This document shows positions 8,825 through 19,013 of a stretch of 64,000 nucleotides of DNA, one piece after another. A model generated the notes under the pieces. That model did no database searches, was not told the DNA's origin, and saw nothing but the letters and a program-made list of their open reading frames with translations. The first letter of the stretch is position 1, and each line of letters starts with the position of its first letter. The stretch comes from Actinomortierella ambigua. Taxonomy: Eukaryota > Mortierellomycota > Mortierellomycetes > Mortierellales > Mortierellaceae. A program made the translations under genes and the position numbers. Location of the stretch: positions 1 to 64,000 of the forward strand of contig JAAAJB010000045.1 in NCBI GenBank assembly GCA_016098155.1, given 5' to 3'.

Positions 8825-11800
8825 TTACGCCGTTCGACTCTTCTTCCTTCTCAGCATTTGGTGCGCCTCCACATGTCCATGTCTTGCTGCTCTAGCGAAC
8901 CACTTGGTTGCTTCAGCGTCACTTTGCCCGACTCCACGACCCTCGTGGTACATCAACCCAAGGCTAAATTGTGCCTCTGCATGTCCTTGTTCTGCTGCCT
9001 TCATGTACCACTTGGCTGCTTCAATGTCGTTCAGCTCGAAACCCTGTCCTGCTTGGTACATCCATTGTTCTGTTGCCTTCGTGAACGACTTGGCTTCTTC
9101 GATGCTTCTCTGCCCGTTTTTTCGTCCTTCTTCGTACATACACGCCAGTCTAAATTGCGAAAACTTGTCTCCTTGTTCTGCTGCCTTCATGAACCACTTG
9201 GCCGCTTTGATGTCGTTTTCTTCGACACCTCTTCCATTTGCGTACATCAGTGCGAGGTTCGATTGTGCTCCTTGATGCCCTCGTTCTGCTGCCTTCGTGA
9301 ACCACTTGGCTGCTTCAATATCGCTCTGCTCGACTCCACATCCTTCTTTGTACATCCATGCAAGACTGAATTGTGCTCCTCCATAACCTCGTTCTGCCGC
9401 CTCCGTACACCACTTGACCGCTTCAAGGTCGCTCTGCTTGACTCCCTGTCCTTCTTTGTACATCAGCGCAAGGTTGAATTGTGCTCCTTCATGCCCTTTC
9501 TCTGCTGCCCTCGTGAACCACTTGGCTGCTTCAATGTCGCTCTGCTCAACCTCTCGTCCTTCTTTGTACATCCATGCGAGGTTTAGTTGCGCATCTTTAT
9601 AACCTCGTTCAGCTGCCTTCGTGTACCACTTGGCTGCATCAATGTCGCTCCGCTCGACCCCACGCCCTTCTTTGTACATCAGCGCCAGGCTGAACTGTGC
9701 TCCCTTATGCTCTCGTTCTGCTGCCTTCGTGAACCACTTGACCGCGTCAACGTCACTCTGCTCGACTCCCCATCCTGCTGTGTACATCCTTGCAAGGTTG
9801 AACTGCGCTCCTTCATGCCCTCGTTCTGCTGCCTCCGTGTACCACTTGGCTGATTCAATGTAGCTCTGCTCGACTCCTCGTCCTACTGCATACATCTCTG
9901 CGAGGCTGAATTGTGCCCCTGGATGCCATCGTTCTGCCACCTTCATGCACCACTTGAATGCTTCAATGTCGCTCTGCTCCACTCCTCGTCCTTCTTTGTA
10001 CATCTCTGCGAGGCTGAATTGTGCANNNNNNNNNNCTATGTCCCCTTGTTCTGCCGCCTTCATGTACCACTTCGCCGCTTCAGGGTCGCTTTGCTCGACT
10101 CCTCGCCCTTCTTCGTACATCACCGCTAGGCCGAACTGTGCCTCTTCATGCCCTTGTTCTGCCGCCTTCATGTACCACTTGGCCGCTTCAGGGTCGCTTT
10201 GCTCGACTCCTCGTCCTTTTTCGTACATCCATGCGAGGTTGGATTGTGCTTCCTCGTGCCCTTGCTCTGCTGCCTTTGTATACCACTTGGCCGCCTTAAA
10301 GTTGCTCTTCACGACTCCCAGTCCTTTTATATACATCTCTGCAAGGAAGTATTGTGCCGTTTCATGCCCTTGTTCTGCTGCCTTCATGTACCACTTAGCC
10401 GCTTCAGGGTCGCTTTGATCGACTCCTCGTCCTTCTTCGTACATCCATGCGAGGTTGAATTGTGCTCCCTCGTGCCCTTGCTCTGCTGCCTTTCTATACC
10501 ATTTGGCCGCATCCACGTCACTTTCCTTAACTCCTCGCCCTTCTTCAAACATCAGTCCCAGGTTGAATTGTGCTTCGACATGTCCTAGATTTGCTGCCTT
10601 GACGAACCAGTAGGTTGCCTCAACATCATCCTGCGACACCCCTCGGCCAAGAGAATACCATACACCAAGTGCTGCTTGTGCCTCGCTTTCCTCCTGCACT
10701 GCTGCCGCACGATACCATCGTAGTGCTTCATTGTCGTCCTGCTTGACACCACGACCGCTATCGTACATCTTGCCAAGCCTACGCTGTGCCTCTGCACTTC
10801 CAACCTCAGCCGCACGGTGATACCATTTCGCTGCCTTCTCGTCGCTCTCTCCGACTCCTTGGCCATGCTCATACATCTTGGCGACACGGAGCTGTGCCAC
10901 AGCAAGTCCTTGCTGAGCAGCCTGTAGGTACCACCAGAACGAGTCATTCTCGTTCTTTTCGATCCATTTACCAGTGTCATAGATCCACCCAAGAAACAGC
11001 TGAGCGTCACCACCCCCTCGCATGGCTGCCTTGCACAAATGTGTGACTACATCATCGTCCGTTTCCGGTAAACGACCCAGATGGTGGGTGTCAATGTCCA
11101 TGGCTGATGCCCTCTCTTGGATGCAGCCTTCATATTTATCATGGGTCATCTGACCATACGTCAAGCCGGCTTGTGCGGCGCTGGTTTGAGTGACGGAAAG
11201 AACATCGGCGTCTCCGTCATAGTCGCCAACACATACGTCGGCCGAATCATCGTACACCCGGGTCACCTCGTTGGCTGCAGGTCGCTGCGATGGATCCTGG
11301 TGCCAACAACGTTCCACCCAATCGCGGTATTCCATCGGTGTGTTGTCTGGCAAGACCTCACGACCACCATTGCTGACAGCCAAAGCAACAAGTGCGTTAT
11401 TTTCGTGGTCCTTGAATGGCCGCGTACAGTTGGCTGCCATCTCCCACATCACTACTCCAAGTGCATACACATCGGATTTGACTGAGTACACCGGCTTGGT
11501 GGAAAACAGTATCTCGGGTGCTACCCATCGCAGAGTGCCTGCAAGACCAGCTCCTGAGTGGTTGGCTAACGATGTCGCCGTACTGACCATCGACCTGACC
11601 TTGGACAGTCCAAAGTCAGCCAGCTTGACCTCCATATGCTTGGTCAGCAGGACATTGGCACTCTTGAGGTCTCGGTGGAGGACCCCCTCTTGATGGATGT
11701 AGGCAAGCCCTCGCGCAATCTCACTGGCGAGCCGGCTCTTGGTCGACCAGTCATCGGGGACGAGATCACCTTTGTCGATGGCCCGTGCAAGGCTACCTCT

Positions 11801-12186
11801 CTCGGCCAGTTCCATGAGAAGATAGATGCAACCTTCTTCTTCATGGGTGCGGTAGAACTGGATGATGTGGCGGTAGCGGAGCTTCTGGAGGACGGCGATC
11901 TCTTTCTGGATGGACTGTTGGTGAAAATCCGACTTGCTGAGGAAGAAGGTCTTGGCCGCACATGGCTGGTTCCCCCAGCGTGCCTCGTGGACAGCGCCAA
12001 AGGCTCCGGAGCCGAGGGACTTGCCGAGGACGAGAAGAGAGCGCTTTCAGATGGCAAAAAAAGAGAGGAGAAAGAGGGGGAGAGGGAGTGTGTCAGTGAG
12101 CTTTGCCCAGCATAGGGAAAGAACGATTGAGTCCTGCCTAGCTATTACCCTACCATGAGCGAGCGTTTGGCGCAAGCTGAATCCAT
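8825..12186 (-). CDS. TKL-type protein kinase with about 20 Sel1 repeats
   Basis: Model: exon 1 at 12186-12154 (MDSACAKRSLM), a 110-bp GT-AG intron with a CTGAC branch site, then one long exon 12043-8825. The kinase domain fills about residues 15-270 and has all catalytic parts: glycine loop GSGAFGAV, ATP-binding Lys in CAAKTF, HRDLKSANVLL, DFG and WVAPE. After a spacer of about 60 residues come roughly 20 Sel1 units of 36 residues (consensus AQFNLAWMYEEGRGVEQSD.EAAKWY.KAAEQGH), including one shortened unit near the C-terminus. Sel1 units are protein-binding helical repeats, so a signalling kinase with a large docking surface is likely; substrates are unknown. The 10-N gap at 10026-10035 lies in the array, so the repeat number is not certain. 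The short first exon is inferred from phase and splice sites only. Confidence 0.85.
8860..11040. repeat. 108-bp coding tandem array (Sel1 units) with assembly gap
   Basis: Units of 108 bp repeat through the 3' two thirds of the kinase-Sel1 gene. The central units are the most alike, which fits recent expansion by unequal exchange. The N run at 10026-10035 breaks one unit, and the surrounding unit is about three codons too long, so the gap length is arbitrary and units may have been collapsed. Confidence 0.85.
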
Positions 12187-12506
12187 TGAATTGTAACGAG
12201 ATGGAGGGATTGTGAATGTAATTGTGAATGATGGGGTTGAGAGAGAGAGAGCGCGTGAGCTTCTCTTACCTTGGGCGTTACCCAACCACGGTTGCACTAT
12301 GATGCGACGACCACACATTTCAATGTATGACAACGTTGCGAGCGCCTAATGGGGGGGGGGGCGAGGGAATATGTTGGAAGTGAATATTAGGGCAATAGGC
12401 TTGGATAGTCAGCAATGAGGTACCCAGGTCCAGCAAAGATCTGCATCTTCCAGGCCAAGCTCGATATCTGCGTTGAGATCGAGTAGCATGTGGTAGCAAT
12501 TAGGTC

Positions 12507-12629
12507 TCATACAGTCGGGACAGTGTCGCTCGAAGCAATCTTGACAGAGAACACGTTGGTGGCCTCGCGGTCAACTAGATAGAGTAAGGTGAGGGTGTTG
12601 ATGTTATTGGTTGCTATGATGTGCAGCAT
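12507..12629 (-). pseudogene. Crinkler (CRN) N-terminal header fragment
   Basis: A 40-codon frame with its own ATG (12629-12627) reads MLHIIATNNINTLTLLYLVD and then REATNVFSVKIASSDTV, and stops at 12509-12507. VDGEAT.N.FSVKIASSDTV is the start of the fungal Crinkler header (family knowledge), here with Arg in place of the usual Gly. The second half of the header (LTLWRVSIP) and any C-terminal domain are absent. A purine-rich leader precedes the ATG. It lies about 320 bp upstream of the kinase-Sel1 start on the same strand, so it could be a relic, or very speculatively an upstream exon of a longer transcript. A Cys-rich frame overlaps it. Confidence 0.65.
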
Positions 12630-12885
12630 TGAATGGGATGAGAGAGAGAGGCGAAGGGAGGTCAAGAAAGAAGCATGGAGGTGAAGAAGAAGAACGGAAG
12701 CAAAGACGTTTAGGGCATTTAAGGCGTATCAGTGTAGTGGACGATCCAGCCAATAAGAGTTGATCATGCTCTGGTGAAAAGGGTACTGGACTGCTTTCAC
12801 GAACAGACAGTACCGAGGCTTCCAGAAGGGTCCCCTTTCATCGCTTCTTACCCACCTCCAACATCTCACGCATCCTCTCACCCCA

Positions 12886-15581
12886 ATGAGCAGCACGCCG
12901 ACAAAGAGGAAAGTCGCTAGTGCGTCGCCGCCTGCCGAGGCTGGTGCTCAGCCTGGCAACAGCCAACAGCAACGGCCCCAGCAACAAGGCCAGCGCCGCC
13001 AGCAGCAACAGCAGCCTGAGCAGTCATTTGCCCAAACGGCAATGCAGTTTGTTTCACGAGCACTCATGGCCTGGATGGTTATTAACCTGCTTGGTGGAGG
13101 TAAGAAATCCGCGATCAATGCTCTACCTGTACGCATCTTGCTCAATTGCATGGTCAATGCAGCCCTCTTAAAGGTCATCATTTCTTCACACCACGTAAAA
13201 AAAAAAAAAAAAAAAAAAAATGGTTAGTACTGTTCAAGAAACCTGTTCCCAGCACACCTTCGCCAGAACTGTTCCTGAAGAAGGATGTACCTGGTGCAGA
13301 GTCGGCGGCCTCGACAGCCCAGAGCACACACCTTGCGATTCCCAAGCAGCTTTATCCTCTGTGGGAGCCCAAGACAGTTGCTGTAAGTTGCAACACTATC
13401 AGAAGCTTTCGCATTGTGAATGTCACTTCCATAGCTCCCTTTTCTCACCTTTCCCTTGCACCAACCACCATGTAATGCTAGGATCTCTTTGTGTATGTCT
13501 CGGAAGACGCCGAGTTTTCGGATTTTGAGAACAAGGACAGTCTGGTGTGGCATGCTCCCGACATTGAGCTCGCGGACTACAAGGAGGATCGTGTCCACGA
13601 GCTCAAGATCAAGCCATCGGAGCATGTACAGAACAACGGCACCTTGTACGCACATATTTACTATGCATCTCATCCCGTGGTGCTGGATCCAAAGTCGCCG
13701 GATTTCCACCCTGATCGCCGAGTGTATACACGCAAAGGTAAGAACAATAACAGGATTTCACACTTTGCCCCCCTCTTCTTCGCTCTCACCGATTGGTGGT
13801 GGTGGTGGGGAATACGACAGCACCACAACAGACAACGTAACACCAACAAATCGCTCACAAAAAAAAACTTTGGAAAACAACCATAGAACTGACCCGTTAT
13901 CACAAGAAGCGATGGGAGCCCAAAGTTAAGAAGCTAATTGGTGGCAAAGACGAAGAATCAGAGGAGGACGCCACTCAAGCTCCTGGGGTAAGTTTTTTTT
14001 CCCCCTCTTCAATTCTACCAAGCATTTTTTAATGTCGCAAAGAAAGGAAATCAAGAACTAGATCGTTAACAAACATTTCGACTCTTTTTTTTTTCCACTC
14101 GTATAATCCTATTATAGCCTGTGCTCAACAAGACGACAATTGTCTCGTACTGGCATCAGAATCTGACCATCAACATCATGGGCGACCGCGCCGCGATCCA
14201 GTACGGCCAGACACCACCCCAGTTGCAAAGCTTGTACCAACTCGAGAGCACCGGTCATGTGGACGAGAATGGCAATGGCTATGTCTTGCCCGTACTCTAT
14301 GTCAACGACTTTTGGCTGCTGCGGGAGCATATGACTCTGATCAACAGCACTGTCGAGTAAGTTTTTTTTACAACGGTCAAACAGGAATTTACGTGAGTAG
14401 TACAAAGGAGAGAAAGTGAGGCGATACAAACACTAAGTCACCTTTTTGTTTCCCCCACCCTCCTTTTCCCCTCCACCTCTCATCTAGTGAGCTGCCTCTG
14501 AGAATCAACTACTACCCTCTCAGCTTCATGAAGCTGCACATGTATGCGTCGATGGATATGTCGTTCCAACAGCAATCGGCGTTTGGCGGAGCCAGCACTG
14601 GCTCAGAGATGGACGAGGTCAAGCGAATGTTGATCGAGACCAACCCTTGGCTGCTGGCTTTGACGGGCATTGTCAGTCTTTTGCACAGTGTATTCGAGAT
14701 GCTTGCCTTTAAGAATGGTAAGGACAAGTCTATTTTGTATATATTTTTTTATTCTTTATATCTGGCCCTGCATAACTCCGTGATGCTAATCGTAAATTTG
14801 CGCCACTTTTTTTTAACTTCAACTTTCTCCCTCTTCAGACATTGCATTCTGGAAGGATAAGAAGGGTACGGGCGGCATGTCGGTGCGTGCCATGTTCCTG
14901 GACGTGATCCAGCAGGTTGTGGTGTTTGCGTACCTGATGGACAACACGGAAGAGACGAGCTACATGATTCTTTTCGGCCAGGGTGTTGGACTGTTGATTG
15001 AGTTTTGGAAGATCAAGAAGGCGATGAAGCTGAAGATTGTGCCGACGACGACCGGTCTGTTGCCGTACAAGATCCACATTGATGATTCGGAGCCGATGAC
15101 GGAGCTCGAGTCCAAGACCAAGGAGTACGACGAGGAGGCGTTCAAGTATCTGACGTGGGCGGCATTCCCCATGTTGGGATGCTATGCGATCTACTCGTTG
15201 CTGTACCAGGAGCACAAGTCGTGGTACTCGTTTGTGGTGAGCACGCTGGTCGGCTTTGTGTACACGTTTGGGTTCATCAAGATGACGCCGCAGCTGTTCA
15301 TCAACTACAAGCTGAAGAGCGTGGCGCATATGCCGCTGCGGACGATGATGTACAAGTCGCTGAACACGTTCATCGACGACTTGTTCTCGTTCATCATCAA
15401 GATGCCGATGATGCATCGTCTGGCCTGCTTGCGTGACGACGTCGTCTTTATCATCTACCTGTACCAGCGCTGGATCTACCGCACGGACCATAGCCGCGCC
15501 AACGAGTATGGCCAGGTCGGTGAGGCCGACGAGAAGGAGGTGAAGAGCGAGCAGCCTGAGGAGTCCAAGAAGGACAAATAG
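12886..15581 (+). CDS. CLPTM1-family multi-pass membrane protein
   Basis: Seven exons: 12886-13099, 13228-13382, 13482-13737, 13887-13987, 14118-14356, 14488-14717 and 14839-15581, giving 645 residues. All borders are GT-AG and keep frame. The N-terminus is Gln-rich (about residues 20-45). A hydrophobic segment near residue 60 precedes a large lumenal-type domain (YVSEDAEF, DIELADYKEDRVHELKI, YAHIYYA). Several membrane helices follow, with the family-typical NTEETSYMILFGQG, KYLTW...PML and GFVYTFGFIKMTPQLFINYKLKSV. CLPTM1 relatives act in ER membrane trafficking and receptor assembly in animals; the fungal role is less clear. The C-terminal tail is Glu/Lys-rich. Intron 1 holds a run of 24 A. 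Confidence 0.93.
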
Positions 15582-15711
15582 ATAAAAAATGAGACTGATT
15601 GGTGGAGTTCGTGTTTATATATACATTTATGTAAATAAATAATAAAATTCTTGTTTGACGACAGACAGAAAAAAAATAATTTGATCCGCGAGAGGGAGGA
15701 GGGTGTGAGGC

Positions 15712-18095
15712 TCAGACGGACGACGACGGTTGAATCTCCCAGGGAGAAGGCACGGAGAAGCGATCCTGCAAAAACTCTTGGAACAAGGGCCTGCTCACCT
15801 CATGGGTCTCCTGGGTGTCTGGCATGTTGTCGTTGACACAGTAGAAGGCATTGGTGGCGCCCTGGGCCGCCAGCGTGCTGAGCGTGTCCCGGTTGGCCCC
15901 AGGGCTACCCTGCAACATCACAAACGCATACATGGAGGAGCCGACCACATAGTTGTACCGAGCCAGATCACGGATGACCTGAGCATAGGCTGGCGAGGCC
16001 TTGTCCCGCGGTAGGATGGCGCGATCGAGACCCAGGTCGGAATGCTGGAGCAGAAACAGGAGCATGCAGTCGCCACAATGGTACTGCTCAAAGGCCATAC
16101 GTTCAAAGAGGCTTGCCGATTGTTGTTGGTCCAGTCGGTCGACCAACGGGTCCGAGAATGACTTGCTCAGGCACACATCGAGGTTGAGTAGGCAACTACG
16201 GTACGCGACGGGCTCTTCGTTGTAGGTCGTCGGTCCAAAGATGGCGTGGATGGCGTTGCTTTGGGAAGAAGAGGAAGAAGAAGACGGCACTGGGCGTGAG
16301 GTATTGACGCCCTGGTACATAAACGGATATCCGTCCATGCCCGAAGCCTTGTAGGAGGTGGCGCCATGCCATTCGAGTCCGGCCTTGCGCAGATTGACGA
16401 TGTTGTCGTTGATGAACGAAGGTCGGGTGTGGTTCTGGCGCGAGGGGTCATCACGGGTTTCCTGAAAGGCATTCCAAGACTGGACCTTGTCGACGAGCCA
16501 CCGACGTTCGTCCCAGTCCAGTTGTCCATCCTGATTGGCGTCAAGGACATTGTCCCAGAACGAGCGTAGCTGGATCTCACGATGGCGCTCGACGACGTAG
16601 TGGGCCATCATGAAGGTGGTGTGGATGTCGTGGCCCTGGCCCTCGCCTCGGAACCGATGGGAACTTGTCGCCAGGACCTCGTCCGGCCACACGGTCGCCA
16701 TCTCGCGCAGGATGGACTTTGACAGGAGATGGGGGATGTGGGCGACATAGGCTCGCGGACGTGCTCCGAATTGCTTGGAGAGGAGGTGGTTGGAGTAGTG
16801 GAGACTGTTCCATTCTCCGTCCATCTCGGACAGCCACTCGTCAGGAGTTTTGGACTTGTCGTTGTAAGGGTGTGGGCGGTAAGGGGTGACGGTGAGAGTG
16901 CTTTCAAAGTGAAACACAAATCCATACATGGGTGTCCAGATGTCGGCGGATGAGAGTGGTCGGTTGTAAAAGGTATCGTCGTTCAAGTACACAAACTATT
17001 AAAAAATATACATACATGTGTAAAGGTTATGCTGAGCTCGTGCGCAATGGAGTGTGGGGGGGGGGCGAGCACAGACCTGGGAAGCGGGGAGGAGGAGATC
17101 TTTTGCATCTGTGTCTCACTTACAACATCGGAGATATCGGGAAGACGGTAGAGTTGCGACTCGATAGCCAGGCTGTTAAACGTCGGAAGATAGTCGGCAG
17201 TCTCAAAGACATTGGCATGGTGGGAGATGCGAATATCATGACGGTTGGCTAGCGCTTGCGGATCAATCCACTGAGGAACTTGACCTGTGCTGAGCGACAC
17301 GGTTGTAGAGTCGTCGTCTTGATAGCTGCTGCTAGTGTTGCTACAACTGCCCTTGCTGCTAGCGTTCTTGTTGTCGTTGGTGTGTTGACCGCAATCCACC
17401 GCAGAGCTCTGTGCCACATTGGTTGCGAAAATATGTATCCTCCGGAGGAAGGATATCCCGTGCATGGCAATAGATCGTGTAGAGTACCGTAGTTCATCCA
17501 GGTCGCGGAAGCGATTGGCAATAAAATCCTTGCGGTCACTGACACCGCCACCGAATCCTCGGGCTCGCTGTACCTTTTCAGAAAACAATCTATAGACAGG
17601 CGATTGCTCCTGATAGTGCTTGCGCATGGGTACGAGCCGCGGGTCCGACCCATTGACCCATGTGTAAACGTGGTCGAACCGCAATGGGAGGTTCGACTTC
17701 AGGTCCAACCTGATGGCTTCCCATCGGTCCGGTGTAAGATGAGTATGATTTTCGATCCAGTCCTGCATCCATTCCCGTGACGAGTAGTACCCCAGTTGTT
17801 GGTCGTCGAAAGGTCCTGGCAACGTTGCTGGAGTGAATGATGAGTAGGGCCGCTGAGCGAGCGATCCTGGGTCTTCTGGACTGCGGTCAGGAGCGGCAAC
17901 GAAGGGGGATTGTGGACTTCTGCTGGAAAAGCGTTGTGTTTGAATAGGCTCGCTATACTGACTGCTGATGTCGAGCACTGGAATGACTGTGAAGGTGTGG
18001 AGAAGCACAATGGTGCTTAATGATAGAGCTAGGATGAAGCATTTGGAAAATCGCTTCGTATGGTACGTCCGGAGGAGAGGTGAGTGTCGGGTCAT
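15712..18095 (-). CDS. Stealth-family phosphotransferase with EF-hand (paralogue 1)
   Basis: Two exons, 18095-17124 and 16995-15712, joined in phase 0, give 751 residues. The start is the first ATG in frame; the open frame extends further upstream without one. A signal-anchor helix lies near residues 15-40. Stealth conserved region 1 is HVYTWVNGSDP. Region 2 contains RFRDLDELRYSTRSI and LPTFNSLAIESQLYRLP, running across the intron into FVYLNDDTF. Region 3 is FGARPRAYVAHIPHLL. SSHRFRGEG and an EF-hand (DANQDGQLDWDE) follow, then a Cys motif HCGDC. The family includes the GlcNAc-1-phosphate transferase alpha/beta subunit and bacterial capsule phosphotransferases. A type II Golgi enzyme moving a sugar phosphate onto glycans is the likely role; the substrate cannot be inferred. 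Confidence 0.9.
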
Positions 18096-19013
18096 TGCAA
18101 CACGAAAGCGGAAAGTGAGCGCTGGTAAGAGAATGTTGGGATAAGGCAGACGATTAAAATTATTCAAAAAGATCAGCCGAAAATGAAGTGAGGGGAGGTT
18201 TGATGAAGAGAGAAAGAAGAGAGAAAGAAGAGAAGAAAGAAAGAGGAAAGGAAGGACGGAACTGGGGATAAGAGAGATAGAAAGGGTGCGAGAGAGAGAG
18301 ACGGATGCGTCTGAGAGACTTGAAAAATGGCTGTTTGGCGGGGAAATGGTGAGCCATCAGAGACATAAACTACACTATGTGCGAAACCCTGTGGAAAAAT
18401 AGAAGATCGCTGACGATATGATGGCGGAAAAAAAGGGTCCCAGGCTTTCAGAAACTGTCCAGAAAGCAAGGTTTGCCAAACACCTCTACTTTCCGCCACT
18501 AGTCGGTCATACGATGGTTCACCAATGAAGGCGGATAATTGTTTGTGCACTGTGTGGGTCTCGTCAAGAGCAACCCCCCACCTCCAACCACCGGCTAATA
18601 TATCTAGATCTCTCCCCAAATGGATAGTTGACTGTCCACCTGGACAAAGCTTTCGAGAAATTGCTCTCTCACACGCACACGATGTTTTTCCAGGAGTTGA
18701 CCCTGCATGCAAACAAAAGTTAAACACAAATACAGGGACTCCATGCGCTGTCCTGCTGTAACAAGACAGCCTCACAGCACCCACACACTGGCCAACAAAA
18801 AATCACAGAAGCTCAGTCAGGATTGCTGTCAATCTGATCTTTAAAAGTGCGAGAAAGAAGAGTCGACGACGAGCATGGCCATCATCGGAAAAGTATGATA
18901 GGAGCCAATAATGCCACGCTATTGACTTTGAGTGATGGTCTCAGTGAGCCGCGCGATGACAATCACAATACACAATGAAAAGGGTGCAAAGAGGAAGTTT
19001 TTAGGTTTTTAAA
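18096..19013. other. Spacer between the Stealth paralogues
   Basis: Upstream of paralogue 1 lies a purine-rich tract (about 18190-18305) that reads as a CT-rich leader on the coding strand. A 203-codon minus-strand frame at 18173-18784 has no start ATG of note, no motif, and overlaps this leader, so it is not called. Confidence 0.5.

Noticed and set aside
8860..11040. Regularly spaced repeats that might suggest a CRISPR-like array
   Set aside because: The 108-bp period is an open reading frame of Sel1 units without spacers, in a eukaryote.
14835..15491. 218-codon minus-strand frame
   Set aside because: It is antisense to the last exon of the CLPTM1-family gene, Arg/His-rich and without motif, a codon-bias shadow.
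18173..18784. 203-codon minus-strand frame upstream of Stealth paralogue 1
   Set aside because: No known motif, and the C-terminal third is translated from a CT-rich leader.
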